From contig JACGCN010000010.1 in assembly GCA_014905825.1 (NCBI GenBank), forward strand, positions 1,721,987 through 1,785,986: a DNA stretch of 64,000 bases, in the 5' to 3' direction. How positions within the stretch are numbered: the stretch's first letter is position 1; each line of letters opens with the position of its first letter. The stretch comes from Lyophyllum atratum (taxonomy: Eukaryota; Basidiomycota; Agaricomycetes; Agaricales; Lyophyllaceae). The notes under the pieces were generated by a model. The model did no database searches, was not told the origin of the DNA, and worked only from the letters and a program-made list of their open reading frames with translations. Both the position numbers and the translations under genes were made by a program. Shown one piece after another: positions 44,853 to 56,812 of the stretch.

Positions 44853-47800
44853 CTATCTCCTTTCGAGTATGATCTCTGTACTCCTCCTATAAACGTGTAA
44901 GCAAAACAGGGATTTCGGTAGAATGTTTAAATGTACCTCAACCTGATCTAGAATTCTCTGCACAAACCCTTCATCCATTTGAAGAGGGAAAGGAAAAGCT
45001 TGGCAGTCGGCACCATTTGCGTATGAGTTATATTTTGCTTTGGCAAGCGCCTCTTGTCCCCATCCCAGCATTTCGGGCACCTTCTTCGTCCATCGCGATA
45101 CTTTGCAAAGCAACTGCTCCACGAAAATAGTTCCAAATCCAAGCAAGATCTTGTCATCGGGGGTCAAATATTTGTCGAGATGTTTATAGACACATGTCAG
45201 TGCCACGTAGACCGCCCTTCGAGTTTGAAGGCTGTATCCAAGGGATAAGAGTCCCGAAAAGGCTCCTAATTGAGGGTTTCGCCAGATCCAGTCCGCCATC
45301 TCGTTGAGAGTAGGCCGATGGATGATTTCTGCATAGGCCAATGCATTCGCCGTTTGCATGGGCGTCAAACCACTTTGAAAACCAGTTACACGAAGGTCCG
45401 CGAGCATGCGAATGCAGGACGACCAGGATTTGCGGTGTCCTGAATACGTCTTGGGATTCTGATTGGCCATGTCTCCTAAGAAGTCGATCCACCTCTCCTG
45501 CACAGGGCGTGCCCAGTACGGGCTAAACTTGGCTGCTAGATCCGCGCGATTGGTGTCATGGTGGGAGAATAGTGTCTGCTGCCCCTGGGGAGTCGGTAGG
45601 AGCTTCAAAGCATTACATGCAGATCCGTAGATTGTGCTGTTGGAAATCTGAACGAGGTGGGGAATGTTGGCGGGTGGTGTTTCTACATCAGCAGTGACAT
45701 TGGGTGGATATCCATGCCCGGCGAGAATCCCTTGATTCCATTTGAGTGCCCGAGCAAACCGCCCCATGCAATCGGCAAGAGTTGAAGAGAAGAACTCTCC
45801 AATGTGGGCAATGAACGACGACGTCCGATTGCCTTGGCCAGTTCCCATCCAAACAAGCAGGTTGGATAAACCGACCCGCTCAGTCAATTTATCACCAGGG
45901 AGTTGCTCTCTCAGCAGCAGCGCGCCTTGATTATACTCCCTTATGGGGTCAAATTGATCACGATCTGACGATGCATGCCGCCGTCCCGTTCCCATATCTG
46001 TCCCTTGAAGAAGAAATCGCAGTGATGAAATGCCGGGAGGCAACTTTCGACGCTCGTTCAGAGCTTCACGAAGTATAAGTCCCGGAATGGTCATGGGAGG
46101 TGTACCAGATGGAGCGTTGAACACATCTGCGCTGATGAGTGAGATGTGATCCAATGGAGGGCGATATTTTTGGGGAGGGTCTCGGAGAACTGTCGAAGAC
46201 TTCTCTTTTGACGTTCCTGCGACTTCCGACAAGTGATCAAATGCTGTGTCAGATATGGATTTGCCAGAGCTTAGCTCCACCATTTGGCGATTCACAAAGT
46301 GAGCGATCGCACGAGCGACGGTGCATATCTCTGATGAACGGGAGTTCCGAATCCAGTCTCGTACAGGATCAAGCATTTTCTCTGGTTCTCGGTGGATCTG
46401 CGATAAAAGGCGGGATTCGGTAGAGATCTTGGGGCTGAATAGGCGCATTGGGCTCTCTAAGATGACAGAAACACCGCTGGTGGCGCATATCGCCTCGTCA
46501 TCGAGCTCTTCAACGAGACACTGTAGCAGTAGGCCTCTGAGCTGGCAGCCAACCAGCAGATCATCGTCGGTTTGTCGCTTCTTCTTTGATCTTGTGTATG
46601 AAGTCTGGGACCGCAGATAAGGAACAACGAGCTGATCCACGAGCAAAGACTCAAGGCACTCTGTCAATGCCTTGTAGAGACCTTTCTCGGTAGTGACGAT
46701 GGTCTTATGCCAGGTCACTGAGATGCTAGAGCCGTCCAAAGTCTGTATATTGGTTGACTGGGCTGGTCGCACACCATATAGATTCCATGGAATATCGATA
46801 GAAGAAGACATCCAGTCTTCATCCTGGAGATATTCTCGGCGAGCACGGGTTATGAATTCGTACAATTCTTCGACCAACTTTGCAAACGGACCGTAATGCA
46901 GGTTCAAGAATGGTTGGCCGAGATACTGATGGGCATGCACAAGAACACTGACAACTTTGTCGAGCCCTGAAGCAAGGAAATCATTGATAATCAGCAGACT
47001 TCGACATTCTTGCCAGCGAAGCGATGCCCGAACAAGATCCAATACAACGCCAGTTTCGGAGACTTGCGGCAGACACCGTGAAGCTTCAACGGTACGAAGA
47101 AGAAGCATCTGAATGCTTTGAAGCTGGGGAGCTGTTTCGTGGTCTCTATCAAGCCTCCGATCGTCGACCGGACTGCATTGCAAGAAGCCGGTACAGCTGT
47201 TTTGCACCGAATTCAGCAACGTAAACTCTGAAGACCAGTCTTGAATCCGTTTTCCGATGGTTTTGAAAAAGGTTTTATCGCGTTTGAGTGATTGGTAGCG
47301 TTTCTCAAGGCTGCTATACTCTGATTGAAGCTTTTCTGGATCAAGCCAGGTCACAAGGACACTCAAACGGTGAGAGTCGGTCGTATTTGCCCGATGAGAG
47401 CGTCGCTGCAGCACTTCAGGGTGAGCTGCTTGATATTGCTGCAGTAATTCCGCAGCGCTTCTAAGACGAAAACAGATATAAAGGCCTTGGTCTACTAAAA
47501 CACTAGTAAGGTGGACTCACTGAAGCTCAGTCGCATTATACCACTGATTGAAGCCCGAGTCGTATCCTACAAATCGCACTTCGTACAAAACCACATCGCG
47601 CCTTTTGCACTAAGGTCATTTTTCAATTATATTTTTGCAGGCAAGATAAAGGAATACTTACATGTCCGATAATTGCTTCGACCTCGTATTCACCAATCAT
47701 TTCCTCTCCCAATTCAAACTCCTGGGAAAATATTCTGACTCAGCAGATAGATACGATATGGACCAGACATTTTTTGCTCACCAGTCCAACCAAACCAACG

Positions 47801-50671
47801 GTTGTGCTAGCTGAATTGGCACTACTCTTGTCTTTCCGCACCTTTTTTGGTTTGGGCTCCAGTGGTGGCGGCTTTTTGGGCTTTCTTTTCAACTTGTCCG
47901 TTTGAGTTGCAGCAGAGGTCGTTGATTCGGTGTCCTGATCTTCAGGAAGATTGCCATCGTCGTCAGAGGATGTTGAATCGACGTCTATGTCATGAAGAGA
48001 ATCGTTCTGATTAGACTGATTATGCTCTTCGCCCAACTTCTTCTGAGCTGCGGGATGCTTTGCTGATGACGTATCCATATTCTCTGCAGAGTCTTGTCCG
48101 TCTATCGCTGCAAAACAAGCAGGCGAAGCGGAGCGAGATAAAGATGGAATGGTTAAGGGAGAGCCGGTCGATACGGGACTGACGTGCTTCGGCTGCAAGC
48201 CTAGAGTCACGGGAAGTAATTTGATAGCTGATGAATTCATAGGGCGCACTTCTGGAGCTGATAGCGCCTCCCGTAGTTTTTTCTGAATATGTTTATGTTG
48301 AGCTCGGGTAAGGTGAAGATCCAGGGATGATGCCACTCGGTATAAGTAGGCATAGTATCCGCGAAAGTTGGCGACTCGTTCTGAATGTTCTGGATTCATA
48401 GGGTCGAGGCTGAGCGGCTCAACCGTGCAAGCGACATCTGAGGAGGTAGAATCTCGGTATTTGATGGATTCCATGACCGTTGATGCAGTTTGGCCGCAGT
48501 ACGTCAAGCCACACTGAGCGAGTCCATTGAAAAAGTTAAAGGCTAACTCCCTTGCAAGTCGGGACTTTGCCTCGTGAGCAGAGCCCAATAGATGCATCCC
48601 ATCTCGAGCAAAGCTTAGGGACTGCGCCGAGCTGCGAGAGAGAGAGCCACGATTGCCAAAAATCGTAGGCGGCGAGACTGCTACGCCGCACGTTCTCTGC
48701 ACGGCCTGAGAGGGGAAATATACTGGGATCCCAATCCTGTTGACCTTTCCGGCCTTTCTCCATAGATCGTTCACGGCTGCGTAGTCCGGATCTTGCAGCA
48801 TAGACTCGTGAATAGACACCTGCCGTCCACCATGCATGTCGCGTGCATTGAAGAATGCGAATAAGATCCATGCGCCAGCTTCACGTATGTATAAACCACG
48901 CCTGGCAAGAACGAAGCTGCCCTCATGCGCACCTGCAGTTTGGATTAGACATGAAGTACTTTGAACATCGAGTACGTACCCGGAGGCAGCTTCAGTATAA
49001 GGGCAAATAAAGTGGGGATAGTTATAACGTCGAAGTCCACGTGCAATTTTCCCTGCAGATCCCCGATACATTTGGCTAAATCGCCGCCGTTAGAGCCAGA
49101 GGAGACGTTAACCTGAACTGCAATGCCACCCTGCTTCAAGCCAGAGAAGCTGAAGACGTTATTGTCTTCCAGGTGGAATTGTAAAACCTTCCACTCAAAC
49201 TGCGACATTGAGAGCGGTCCTAGTTCCAGATAGAGATCCCGAAGAATGCCGAGAAGATTCTCCAGACGCTCAAGTGCTGCCGGGTATGATATCTGGTGAA
49301 TTGGTACAAGCGTCCCATGTGCATCCCCTTGCTGGATTCCCGAGGCTACGCTATAGGAACCATCATAGTCCTTGGAAATCCCAGAATCTACCCGAGTGGC
49401 CTTGCCTTTGTTGGCGGAGCGCATATTCTGGCGGAAAAACGGTAATGTGAAGATCGGACAGAGCTCATCTCCCCCTTCTAGCTGGCCTGGTGGCTTTCCA
49501 AAGACTTCATCTTTGAGCCTTGATGCGAGGCTCAAAATCTTCCCATAGATCTGAGGATACATCGCGTTTATCGAATCCAGGGTATGGAAACAAGAAAAGG
49601 TCCTGGAAGCTTCCTCGCCGATAACGTCGAGGCGAAACGGCACCCCCGCAACCATCTTCACCATTCCTTCGGGGGATTGATCCTTGAATCTCTGCTCGAC
49701 AGGATCCCATACTGGGTCCACAGTCGGATGAGGAGTCAGTCGATTTTGTTCATCATGCTCCCGATCGAGATCGCCGGGTTCTATGCTAACAGATGCAGAA
49801 TAACATGCGCCAGTAGTGTAATGGAGGTCAGTACTTGAGCTCCATTTCGGCGAATGAGGATAGCTGTATCCAGCAGGTGGCTGAGTCGTGAAGGGAGGGG
49901 GGACAAGAGACGCAGGCATTTTCGGTAGTTGAGTAGGGCGAACCCGCTCGCGCTCTGGGACAATAAACTCCGGATCATCAGGGCGGGGTACAATTTCCTT
50001 GACATCCCCCAAAATGTGGCCGTAAGGATTGATAATGGCTACAGCAGATATTTAGAACGCTGCAAAGCGGTTGAGGTCCAGAGACGCACGTGGATCATCC
50101 CGCGGAACCACTCCATATACACCAGAATCTATATCAGCACGCAACTGGTCTACAGAATAACACTATTAATGAAGTACTCTGAGTTGGAGGCGAAAATTGT
50201 TACCGGGATCTGTGGCTCCAGTATCTCCCGGGATAAGGCTCCCAGAGGCAAACACGTCCAAGTTATTTTGGAGATCTATGCCAGGTAGTATTTGTATCCA
50301 ACGATGAACGGGTCACAACTTCACGACGACGTACCAGGAAGTAGTTCGCTGCGTGGGATTTCACCAAACAGATCGGTGAAAGATCCAAATACGCCGTCCA
50401 AGGTATTGCCACCGTCTACGCCAGCAAAAGCTACTAATCAAAAAGATGCTTGGTTGAAGTTGAAGAGTCATACCAGGGTCATCGTCCGACACAGTTCCAG
50501 CACTTCTGGGAATTGCTGCTTTCATGGGGTTCCTCGAGGGAAGTAGATCCAAGGTGGCTTGGAAGTCTGTTCGGACGAAGATATTGTCAGACTACGGTTG
50601 AGCTGCTTATAAGGGAATGTCATACCAGGGAGCAAATCCATTTCCCCGAGTGAATCGCTGGAGGATTGCAT
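44853..50671 (-). CDS. TET/JBP-like dioxygenase fused to a chromodomain and a large C-terminal region
   Basis: About ten exons join in phase into one product of roughly 1,780 residues. N-terminal exons from ATG 50671 (MQSSSDSLGEMDLLP) are acidic and disordered; introns at 50625-50567 and three more follow. A double-stranded beta-helix core follows: KLHVDFDVITIP with the H-x-D iron ligands (49043-49035), LPPG across an intron, AHEGSFVLARRGLYI, ILFAFFNARDMHGGRQV with the distal His (48834-48832), then VNRIGIPVYFP. This order matches the TET/JBP family, which oxidises 5-methylpyrimidines in DNA. A linker of ~280 residues leads to a chromodomain in three exons: GEYEVEAIIGH, CKRRDVVLYEVRFVGYDSG, FNQWYNATELQ; the usual W of the WKGY motif is F. 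The rest (about 870 residues, one frame of 853 codons) has no domain I recognise. Likely nuclear. Confidence 0.78.
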
Positions 50672-50760
50672 GTCTGAATCTGATAGGTCGCATCAGCAGC
50701 AGGGACAGATGGGACCGAGAAACTATGCACCTGTAGAAGATGCCGATGGACTTGAGAGCA

Positions 50761-50933
50761 CGAAGCGCGATTGATAGGGTGGTAGAGAGGAAACGGAAAC
50801 CCAGCGGTTTGTTTCACTTGGGAGCATGCAGGATTCACCTTCCTAATTGGGATTGATAAGGATTCCGGAGGGCGCAAGCAGCGCCCTCCAGAATCCTTAT
50901 TGGTCTAGATTGGGCAAGTTATACCCACGCCGG
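50761..50933 (-). repeat. Inverted repeat A2, right copy, with a hairpin
   Basis: Reverse copy of 28432-28604. The hairpin arms are 50856-50875 and 50881-50900 with a 5-nt loop. It lies about 90 bp upstream of the TET/JBP-chromodomain start codon. Confidence 0.85.
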
Positions 50934-52137
50934 TGATCATCCCACATGCGAGCCGGCCGACCTCTCTGGAGTTCTAATTAACCAGCGGTCGCCGTCGCCG
51001 TCAACAGAACACCTTGCTTCACACGCCGCCGCACTGGTCCTCACAAGCCACAACATGTCATGCATTTTGATCCCCCACCAACCTTTTCCAGGGCATAGAG
51101 GGTCTCCGTGTAATTGGCGGCTTCTCTTCATTGAACAAGAAGTTGTGTAGAGGTAGATAGATAATTCTTCCCAATTCACAAATTGCTTCGGCTGCTGATT
51201 CAGACATACGGTGCGGTCTGAGACGCAGCAGCTTGAGGTCGGGTCCCTGAGCCCAGAAAGCACTCGTAAGATAAGGGAATAAGCTGTTTTTATGTCTAAT
51301 ATGTGGTCAATGACGCTTCTGGTCACCGCAACTACCCAGTCTATGTCCGCACATGGCACCAATGCCAATGGCACCGAGGGGAACATCGTCTTTCTGCATC
51401 TTTTCACCCTGCAATCCCATGTCATGGGGCCGATGTCGAGTGCCAGCGTTCCGACGACTGAAGCACCCGACAACAAGGCAGCATGAAAAGGTAGCACGCA
51501 TCGTGATATATGTCGCCTACTGATTCGTCAATGTTGCCTCCCACCATGATCCAAGATCGCACCACACCATTCTGCTCCAGGGTCCGTAACCGTCGCCCTT
51601 TCCCGATTGGTCGAGGACTCAGGACACTCTCCTGCCTCGATGACCCCACTCGCATATATGTTGTAGTCGTTCGAAGGGCGAGACGCATGAACCCGACGCC
51701 GGAGGAAACTGAAAGATGCCGAAAACGGAAGGATGGAAAGAATGGTCATGGTGCCCTGACCGAATGACAACGAATATTTTCGAAGCTGGGAAAGGTCACC
51801 TGCGAAAAGGGAACACTTAGCCCCTGCTGAAGTTCGAATCGTGGGGAGCATGTACCAAAAAGTCATCCCTCCTCCTCCTCCTTTTCGCAGACCTTGAATA
51901 GCGACATCGGCTTTCATTGCCTCGGCTACGCGTCGGACCATGAGTTATGCTCAAAGTCGGCATCATGGCAGTGGTTGACAAGTTGCGATTCGCAAAGAAC
52001 GTAGATGGTCGAGTTCGGACTCAGATCCGCGGCGGAGGCGGGGCCGACCAGCATTTTTTGCACGCCTGGCTTCGATGCCCTTGTACGCGAACTCGATGGT
52101 TTCCTCGACATGCGAGCACATGGGGTATATGATTTCT
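50934..52137. other. No firmly supported gene
   Basis: Minus-strand 51920-52150 codes either YPMCSHVEETIEFAYKGIEA or an alternative frame with NSTIYVLCESQLVNHCHDAD; both look protein-like, and an ATG near 52307 (MSNASYGQ) may belong to it, but I could not choose a model. The rest is featureless. Confidence 0.35.
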
Positions 52138-52741
52138 CGAACTTTACTGCGTTTCTGGTGATGGGGAGAATGCAAGGTAAATGAGAGTGTGGTTGCAGTC
52201 GTAGAGGCATGTTCAGGAGAAGGCGAGCTGTTGTAGGGCCATGCTGTGTAAATCAAGGAATTCGAAACTGGATAAGGACGGACCTGCCCATATGATGCAT
52301 TCGACATCTTACGGCCCTAGTGGCGCGAAGTCTGCTACGATAGCCTTCCTGTTCACCCCGTAAAGGATCCCACTGCCGGTGCTGGCATTGGGCAGGACAC
52401 CGGTGATGCGATTACCGATGGTCTCCTCGACCTAAGAGGGCCTTTTAGACAGAATGGGGAATGAAAAGAAAATATAGCGTACTGGTCACTGGGGATATGT
52501 CTTCCTCGAACTTCGACTGAGTTTCTGGCGAAGTGGCGCACGGAAGGCTAAGGGAGAGCGTAGGTGAGGATGCAGGGGCAGTGTTCTGGAGATGGCGAGC
52601 TGGTAAATTGAGGAATTCGAAACAGGATGACGGAGGGCGGACCTTCCCATGTTCGACATCTTAGTTTACGGCCCAGCCACGCCGCACCCGCCTTTGCTAG
52701 CTGCCGTAGCCTTCCTGTGCATCCCCTAGAAAGATCCCAGG
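52138..52741. repeat. Diverged direct duplication (about 235 bp, two copies)
   Basis: 52138-52372 and 52508-52741 align along their length: GAACTT...TTTCTGGCGA, GAGCTG, GAGGAATTCGAAAC, TTCGACATCTTA, TAGCCTTCCTGT, GATCCCA. The second copy stops exactly where inverted repeat A1 starts, so A1 probably inserted into or recombined with it. Confidence 0.65.
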
Positions 52742-53326
52742 GTAATACGTTTCTCTGGGCAAGCCCGGATGAAGACGCGGAAAGTCAGGGAAAGCCCGAA
52801 CTTTCGTGAAGGGGAGAACTTCCGAAGGCGCTAGACGATGTTGGTAGATACTGACTTGTATCGAATTTTCTACTAAGCGTGGGCTACTAAATGAACAAGT
52901 TGCAAGCCAAAACATTATGTCAGCAGTCGGGGCCCAACCGCTGACAGATCCTATTTGGTTCGAGAGCTGAAATCAAACAAGCTAGGAGCTTGCAAAAATG
53001 TTGTCTCTGTTTCGCTCGAGGGCTGCAGCCCATCAGGTGTTGATTTTCCCCCGTCATCGTCATACTAATAGTCCAGGTCAACATTTTGGCTACTCCCCTT
53101 TCCGTGAAAGATCTGGGCTTGCCCTGACTATTCAACGTCTTCATCCGGGCCTGCCCAGAGAAACGTACATCCTCCTTTCGATCTCAACATCCCGCTCGCT
53201 TCATTGCACTTCGTTTGAGATAGTCGGAGAAGCTCGTTCCAATTTCGTAATTGGGCTACCTTCACGCGGATCTCCAGCCGACCAATTGTCCTAACGTGCG
53301 AAGTCGCTCGTTGCGCACCAAAGAAT
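52742..53326 (-). repeat. Inverted repeat A1, right copy (585 bp)
   Basis: Reverse copy of 26794-27378, including the TIR element. The next gene starts without a visible first exon about 85 bp further on. Confidence 0.9.
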
Positions 53327-53412
53327 CAGTGAGGCTAAGGATCATACGAAATACATGGCCAGGCATGTGGTCCAACCTTCGCCTGTAATATTGTACTAAT
53401 TTCCGTTTTCAG

Positions 53413-56109
53413 GAAGGGCAGAGTGACTATCCTGAACGGGGATCTTTACTACTCTCCAAATTGCTCCCGCTCGGTTGAGTTACCTCCCCATGACGTGGAT
53501 CAGGGCAAAATGTTTACCATATTCCATCGAAATAATGCCGTGGCAGAAATCTATCATCAGCCGAGGTGGTGGACACAATCGTTTGGATGGGTCTCCTTCA
53601 CACCGACCCTCCCTCATTACACCGGTCCTCTGCTGAGCCGACTGGCCCGTGTTCCCACTGACCTTGACATGTATTCGGAAAACGGTCGGGAACTGGGGTA
53701 TATGATACCCGAATCCATGCAGGAGAGCTGGAGTCGACTGGAGTCGTACCTTGCATATGCCACAGCTCTCATTACCAAAGAATATACACTTGCCGCAGGT
53801 CCGTCCCTTCTCACCCTGGGCATTGGGGTATCTTAAAGGGCGATACAGTCGTAGTCGCGCCGTAGCTCTGGCTGTCCAATCTCGGAACTGGTTCTCATTG
53901 TGGATGGGTTTAGCGTCGTATCTAATTGCTGAGGCGGAGTCCCTTTCAGAACAAGGTGCCATACGGACATGGCCCGAGCTTCTGCTCTCCCATAATTTTG
54001 AACAGACTTGGATTGATGCCCTCAGGTCTTCCACAATTTGCGACTTTTCATCTGCCCCATTGCGAGCCGGTGTCTTCATAACATTAAGGGCCACAAAGAC
54101 ATCTGAACCTCGCCCCGCGGTGGATTGGTTCTGTGAAAGAAATGTACCTGTGTGGTACCGGTGGGGCTCGGATGAAATACGGGATCCTTCCTGCTCAGAT
54201 TTTGCGCCTCCATATAATGTTTTGCAAGAGGTGGCGACCTATCTCTGCCCAGAACTCTCTACTCCCCGGCTGCTGCATGCTGAGCCTATAAACACGGTGT
54301 CATCACAGTCCTCCGAACCCACCCTGTCTCGGGATGAGCCTGTTGAGCAAGTCGATGCTCCCAGGCAAAGGGAATATATCGCATGGTTTGCTAATCGAGC
54401 AGAGCGCAAGAAGGCCCACCTTCTCACGGAGACTGCGAAGGATCGTCAGACCCGGCTTAATCGGGAACGTTGCCCGCCTACGGTCAGCGCAAAAGTCTTC
54501 GTCTGGGAACCTTCTTTTGCGGAACCGACAAAGTGGGTTCGAGTCCCGGTTTACAGAGATGCTAGAGAAGAAACACTTGGTGAATACGGTGCGGCCCAAT
54601 GCCGCTATGACTCCTTTTACAACGAGTGGGATTGCTGTGAAGAATTCGGCCCAGCTGACAATGAAGACGACGGAGCTAACTATCTCTATCTGGATGGCCA
54701 AAATGAACTGGATGTCGATGCCTCCGATGAACTGGATGACTGGTCTCAGTCGCCCGACCCCCCTCACATGACATTCTCAGGACCAAGAGCACTTACCCCT
54801 CCTCTTCAACCAGCACAAATCTTGGATGCGGAGCCCATTGACCTTCCGCAGTCCCATCCCATCCGCATCGATGCGTTATTCAAGCAGCAGCCGACCCCTC
54901 TCTCCGAAGCCGAGGCCTGGGAACAAGAGGTTCTGGAGATACTATTCCTTCACTATGGCTATACTCCACCTCTCCCGATGCCTAGCACCTTCCCGGCTCC
55001 TCTAAGCGAAGCCGATCGCAAGAAGTTGATTCGATTGTTAGGTCTCTCGTGGAAAGAATGCAAAGGTCATGTCTCCACCCTTTCCGTTGCAGGTTTCGTG
55101 AAAACGTATATGGATGGGCTAGTGACTGGTGCATGCCCTTCTGATGACAAATGCGACTTCAACGCCCATAGTCGCGTGTCCCTAATGTCGTCCCGACGTT
55201 TAAAATTTTTGCGTATCGTCAATATAGCGGATGAGAAAGGCAGACCCCTGTACATGTTTGATTTCAGGCACGGCTCAAAGGCACCTTGGAAGTTGACGTT
55301 GACGACGGCCGCGGACGCACTTATGGTGTGTCGACTTGATCCGCAGCTCAGTGAATACGAGCTTGCCCGCTACCTCCTTGCGCGCGGTATTCCGTTTCAT
55401 ACATTACTTTTATCAGAGCTTGCCCCTCGTGGCCCCCGAGAGCCGCCGCCGCCCTGTGTTCTACCTGTCCGCTCGCCTGACTCTGTTTTCTCTCGAAAGG
55501 ATTATGACGCATACGTCAAGCAGCGCTCGTCCATTATTGGACAGCCGCGCGCTCGTGCAGCACTCCTTCAAGGCGGTTTCATCTGGCGAATATGTGTCAG
55601 CACCATCAGTTTTGACAGCGTCATCCAAGGGCCGACAGGTTGGAATCCAATACCGGGTACCATGTTCACTGCCCGAGATCCTAGGACAAATGAGATTTTC
55701 ATCGATGATAAGCTCACTGATGTTGAGCTAAATCTGATAGCTGGCACGTATATGTGTTACACTGGTAAGTATGCTGTTTCTCAAATCGCTTAGGTGTCGT
55801 GCTTACATACCCTTAGGACTAGGCACACAGCTGGCGGCTAGATCTTGGTATCCTTTAGTATCCACCTTTGAAGCCGGCGGGGAAGACTATGGTCGCTGGA
55901 ATGTATACAGAGAGGACGGATTCTTGATGCGGCTGGACGAAATCAACAATCCTGGGCGCCCTGAAGGTTCACGGGGACCGTTGACTGCAAAGAAATGGCG
56001 TGATCTCATGCGTGGGATGAAAGAAATGCGCCTACTCAAAGACAATATTCAGCGCCTGTCAGACGCCTTCATCGCGCAACATATCGAAACACAAAAACAC
56101 CATTCTTGA
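53413..56109 (+). pseudogene. Long Agaricomycete-specific protein, 5' end missing and one apparent frameshift
   Basis: The first exon seen starts after an acceptor at 53411-53412 with RVTILNGDLYYSPNC; no start codon joins it, and repeat A1 lies directly upstream. Near 53800 the frame coding LITKEYTLAA must shift by one base to continue as VRPFSPWALGYLKG; no intron of usable phase fits. From there about 650 residues are open: SRNWFSLWMGLASYLIAEAE, DWFCERNVPVWYRWG, an acidic stretch, LSWKECKGHVSTLSVAGFVK, then an intron at ~55766-55815 and a last exon ending LSDAFIAQHIETQKHHS. This belongs to a large mushroom family of unknown function that often sits in repeat-rich DNA. A sequencing error could explain the shift. 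Confidence 0.65.
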
Positions 56110-56279
56110 CATTTACATCATGTATATACATATCTTGAGAAACGAATGAATGTAGGGTATTTTTATGCGACTACTTGAAACTAACGGAGATTGTCAGAGA
56201 AGATGAGCGTGGACGGGCAGATTGCAGATGACGATGAGCGTTAAAGAACGTTTTACCGGCATTTGAGGGGTTGATAAGG

Positions 56280-56520
56280 GCTGTCCTCCCTTTGACTATC
56301 TCCCTTAATCTTGCTATCCCTTGGTATCGTCGTTGGAATGCCTATCGAGATATGGCTTCTCCATGCGAGTCGACGCGATCAACTACCCCACACGCCCTGA
56401 AGGCTCACGGGGCCGCTTATTCCGAAACCCAGTGGCGTGCTCTCATGGGCGGGGTGAAGAAAGCGTGTCGACTAACATCACAACATTGAGCGTAGGGCGG
56501 AGGCTTTCTTGAAACAACAT
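56280..56520 (+). pseudogene. Broken copy of the 3' end of the preceding gene
   Basis: Matches 55890-56060 at DNA level (GGAATG.. TAT.GAGA, GCCCTGAAGG.TCACGGGG, TGGCGTG.TCTCATG.G) but is out of frame and interrupted. Remnant of a tandem duplication. Confidence 0.6.
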
Positions 56521-56570
56521 ATTGAGCATTGATCCCACAGGCGTATATAGGTCTTGAAACACACATCTAT

Positions 56571-56658
56571 TGTACATATGAACGAAATGACTATCAAACC
56601 CGACTATGGTATGTTGTACACATGAACGAAATGACTATCAAACCCGACTGTGGTATGA
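56571..56658. repeat. Two-copy 44-bp tandem repeat
   Basis: Units at 56571 and 56615, each TGTACAyATGAACGAAATGA and onwards, two differences. Confidence 0.9.
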
Positions 56659-56812
56659 TCCACCGGCAAAATATTATCCTGATGACCACTTCAAGGCCTG
56701 TCAAAAATCAAATTCTTAGGAATATGGAACCTGGACTGTTGCGTCACAACACTGACAAAGCTAGGGACTTGCAAGTCAGTTCCACAAACCCCACGTGTAA
56801 TCATGAACCAAC

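Noticed and set aside
17849..50671. KDZ-type transposon carrying the TET/JBP gene, as described for mushrooms
   Set aside because: The only transposase here is of a different (Plavaka/CACTA-like) type, lies outside the inverted repeats and is 23 kb away; no KDZ transposase was recognised.
26794..53326. Long terminal repeats of a retrotransposon
   Set aside because: The paired repeats are in opposite orientation, and no reverse transcriptase, integrase or gag frame lies between them.
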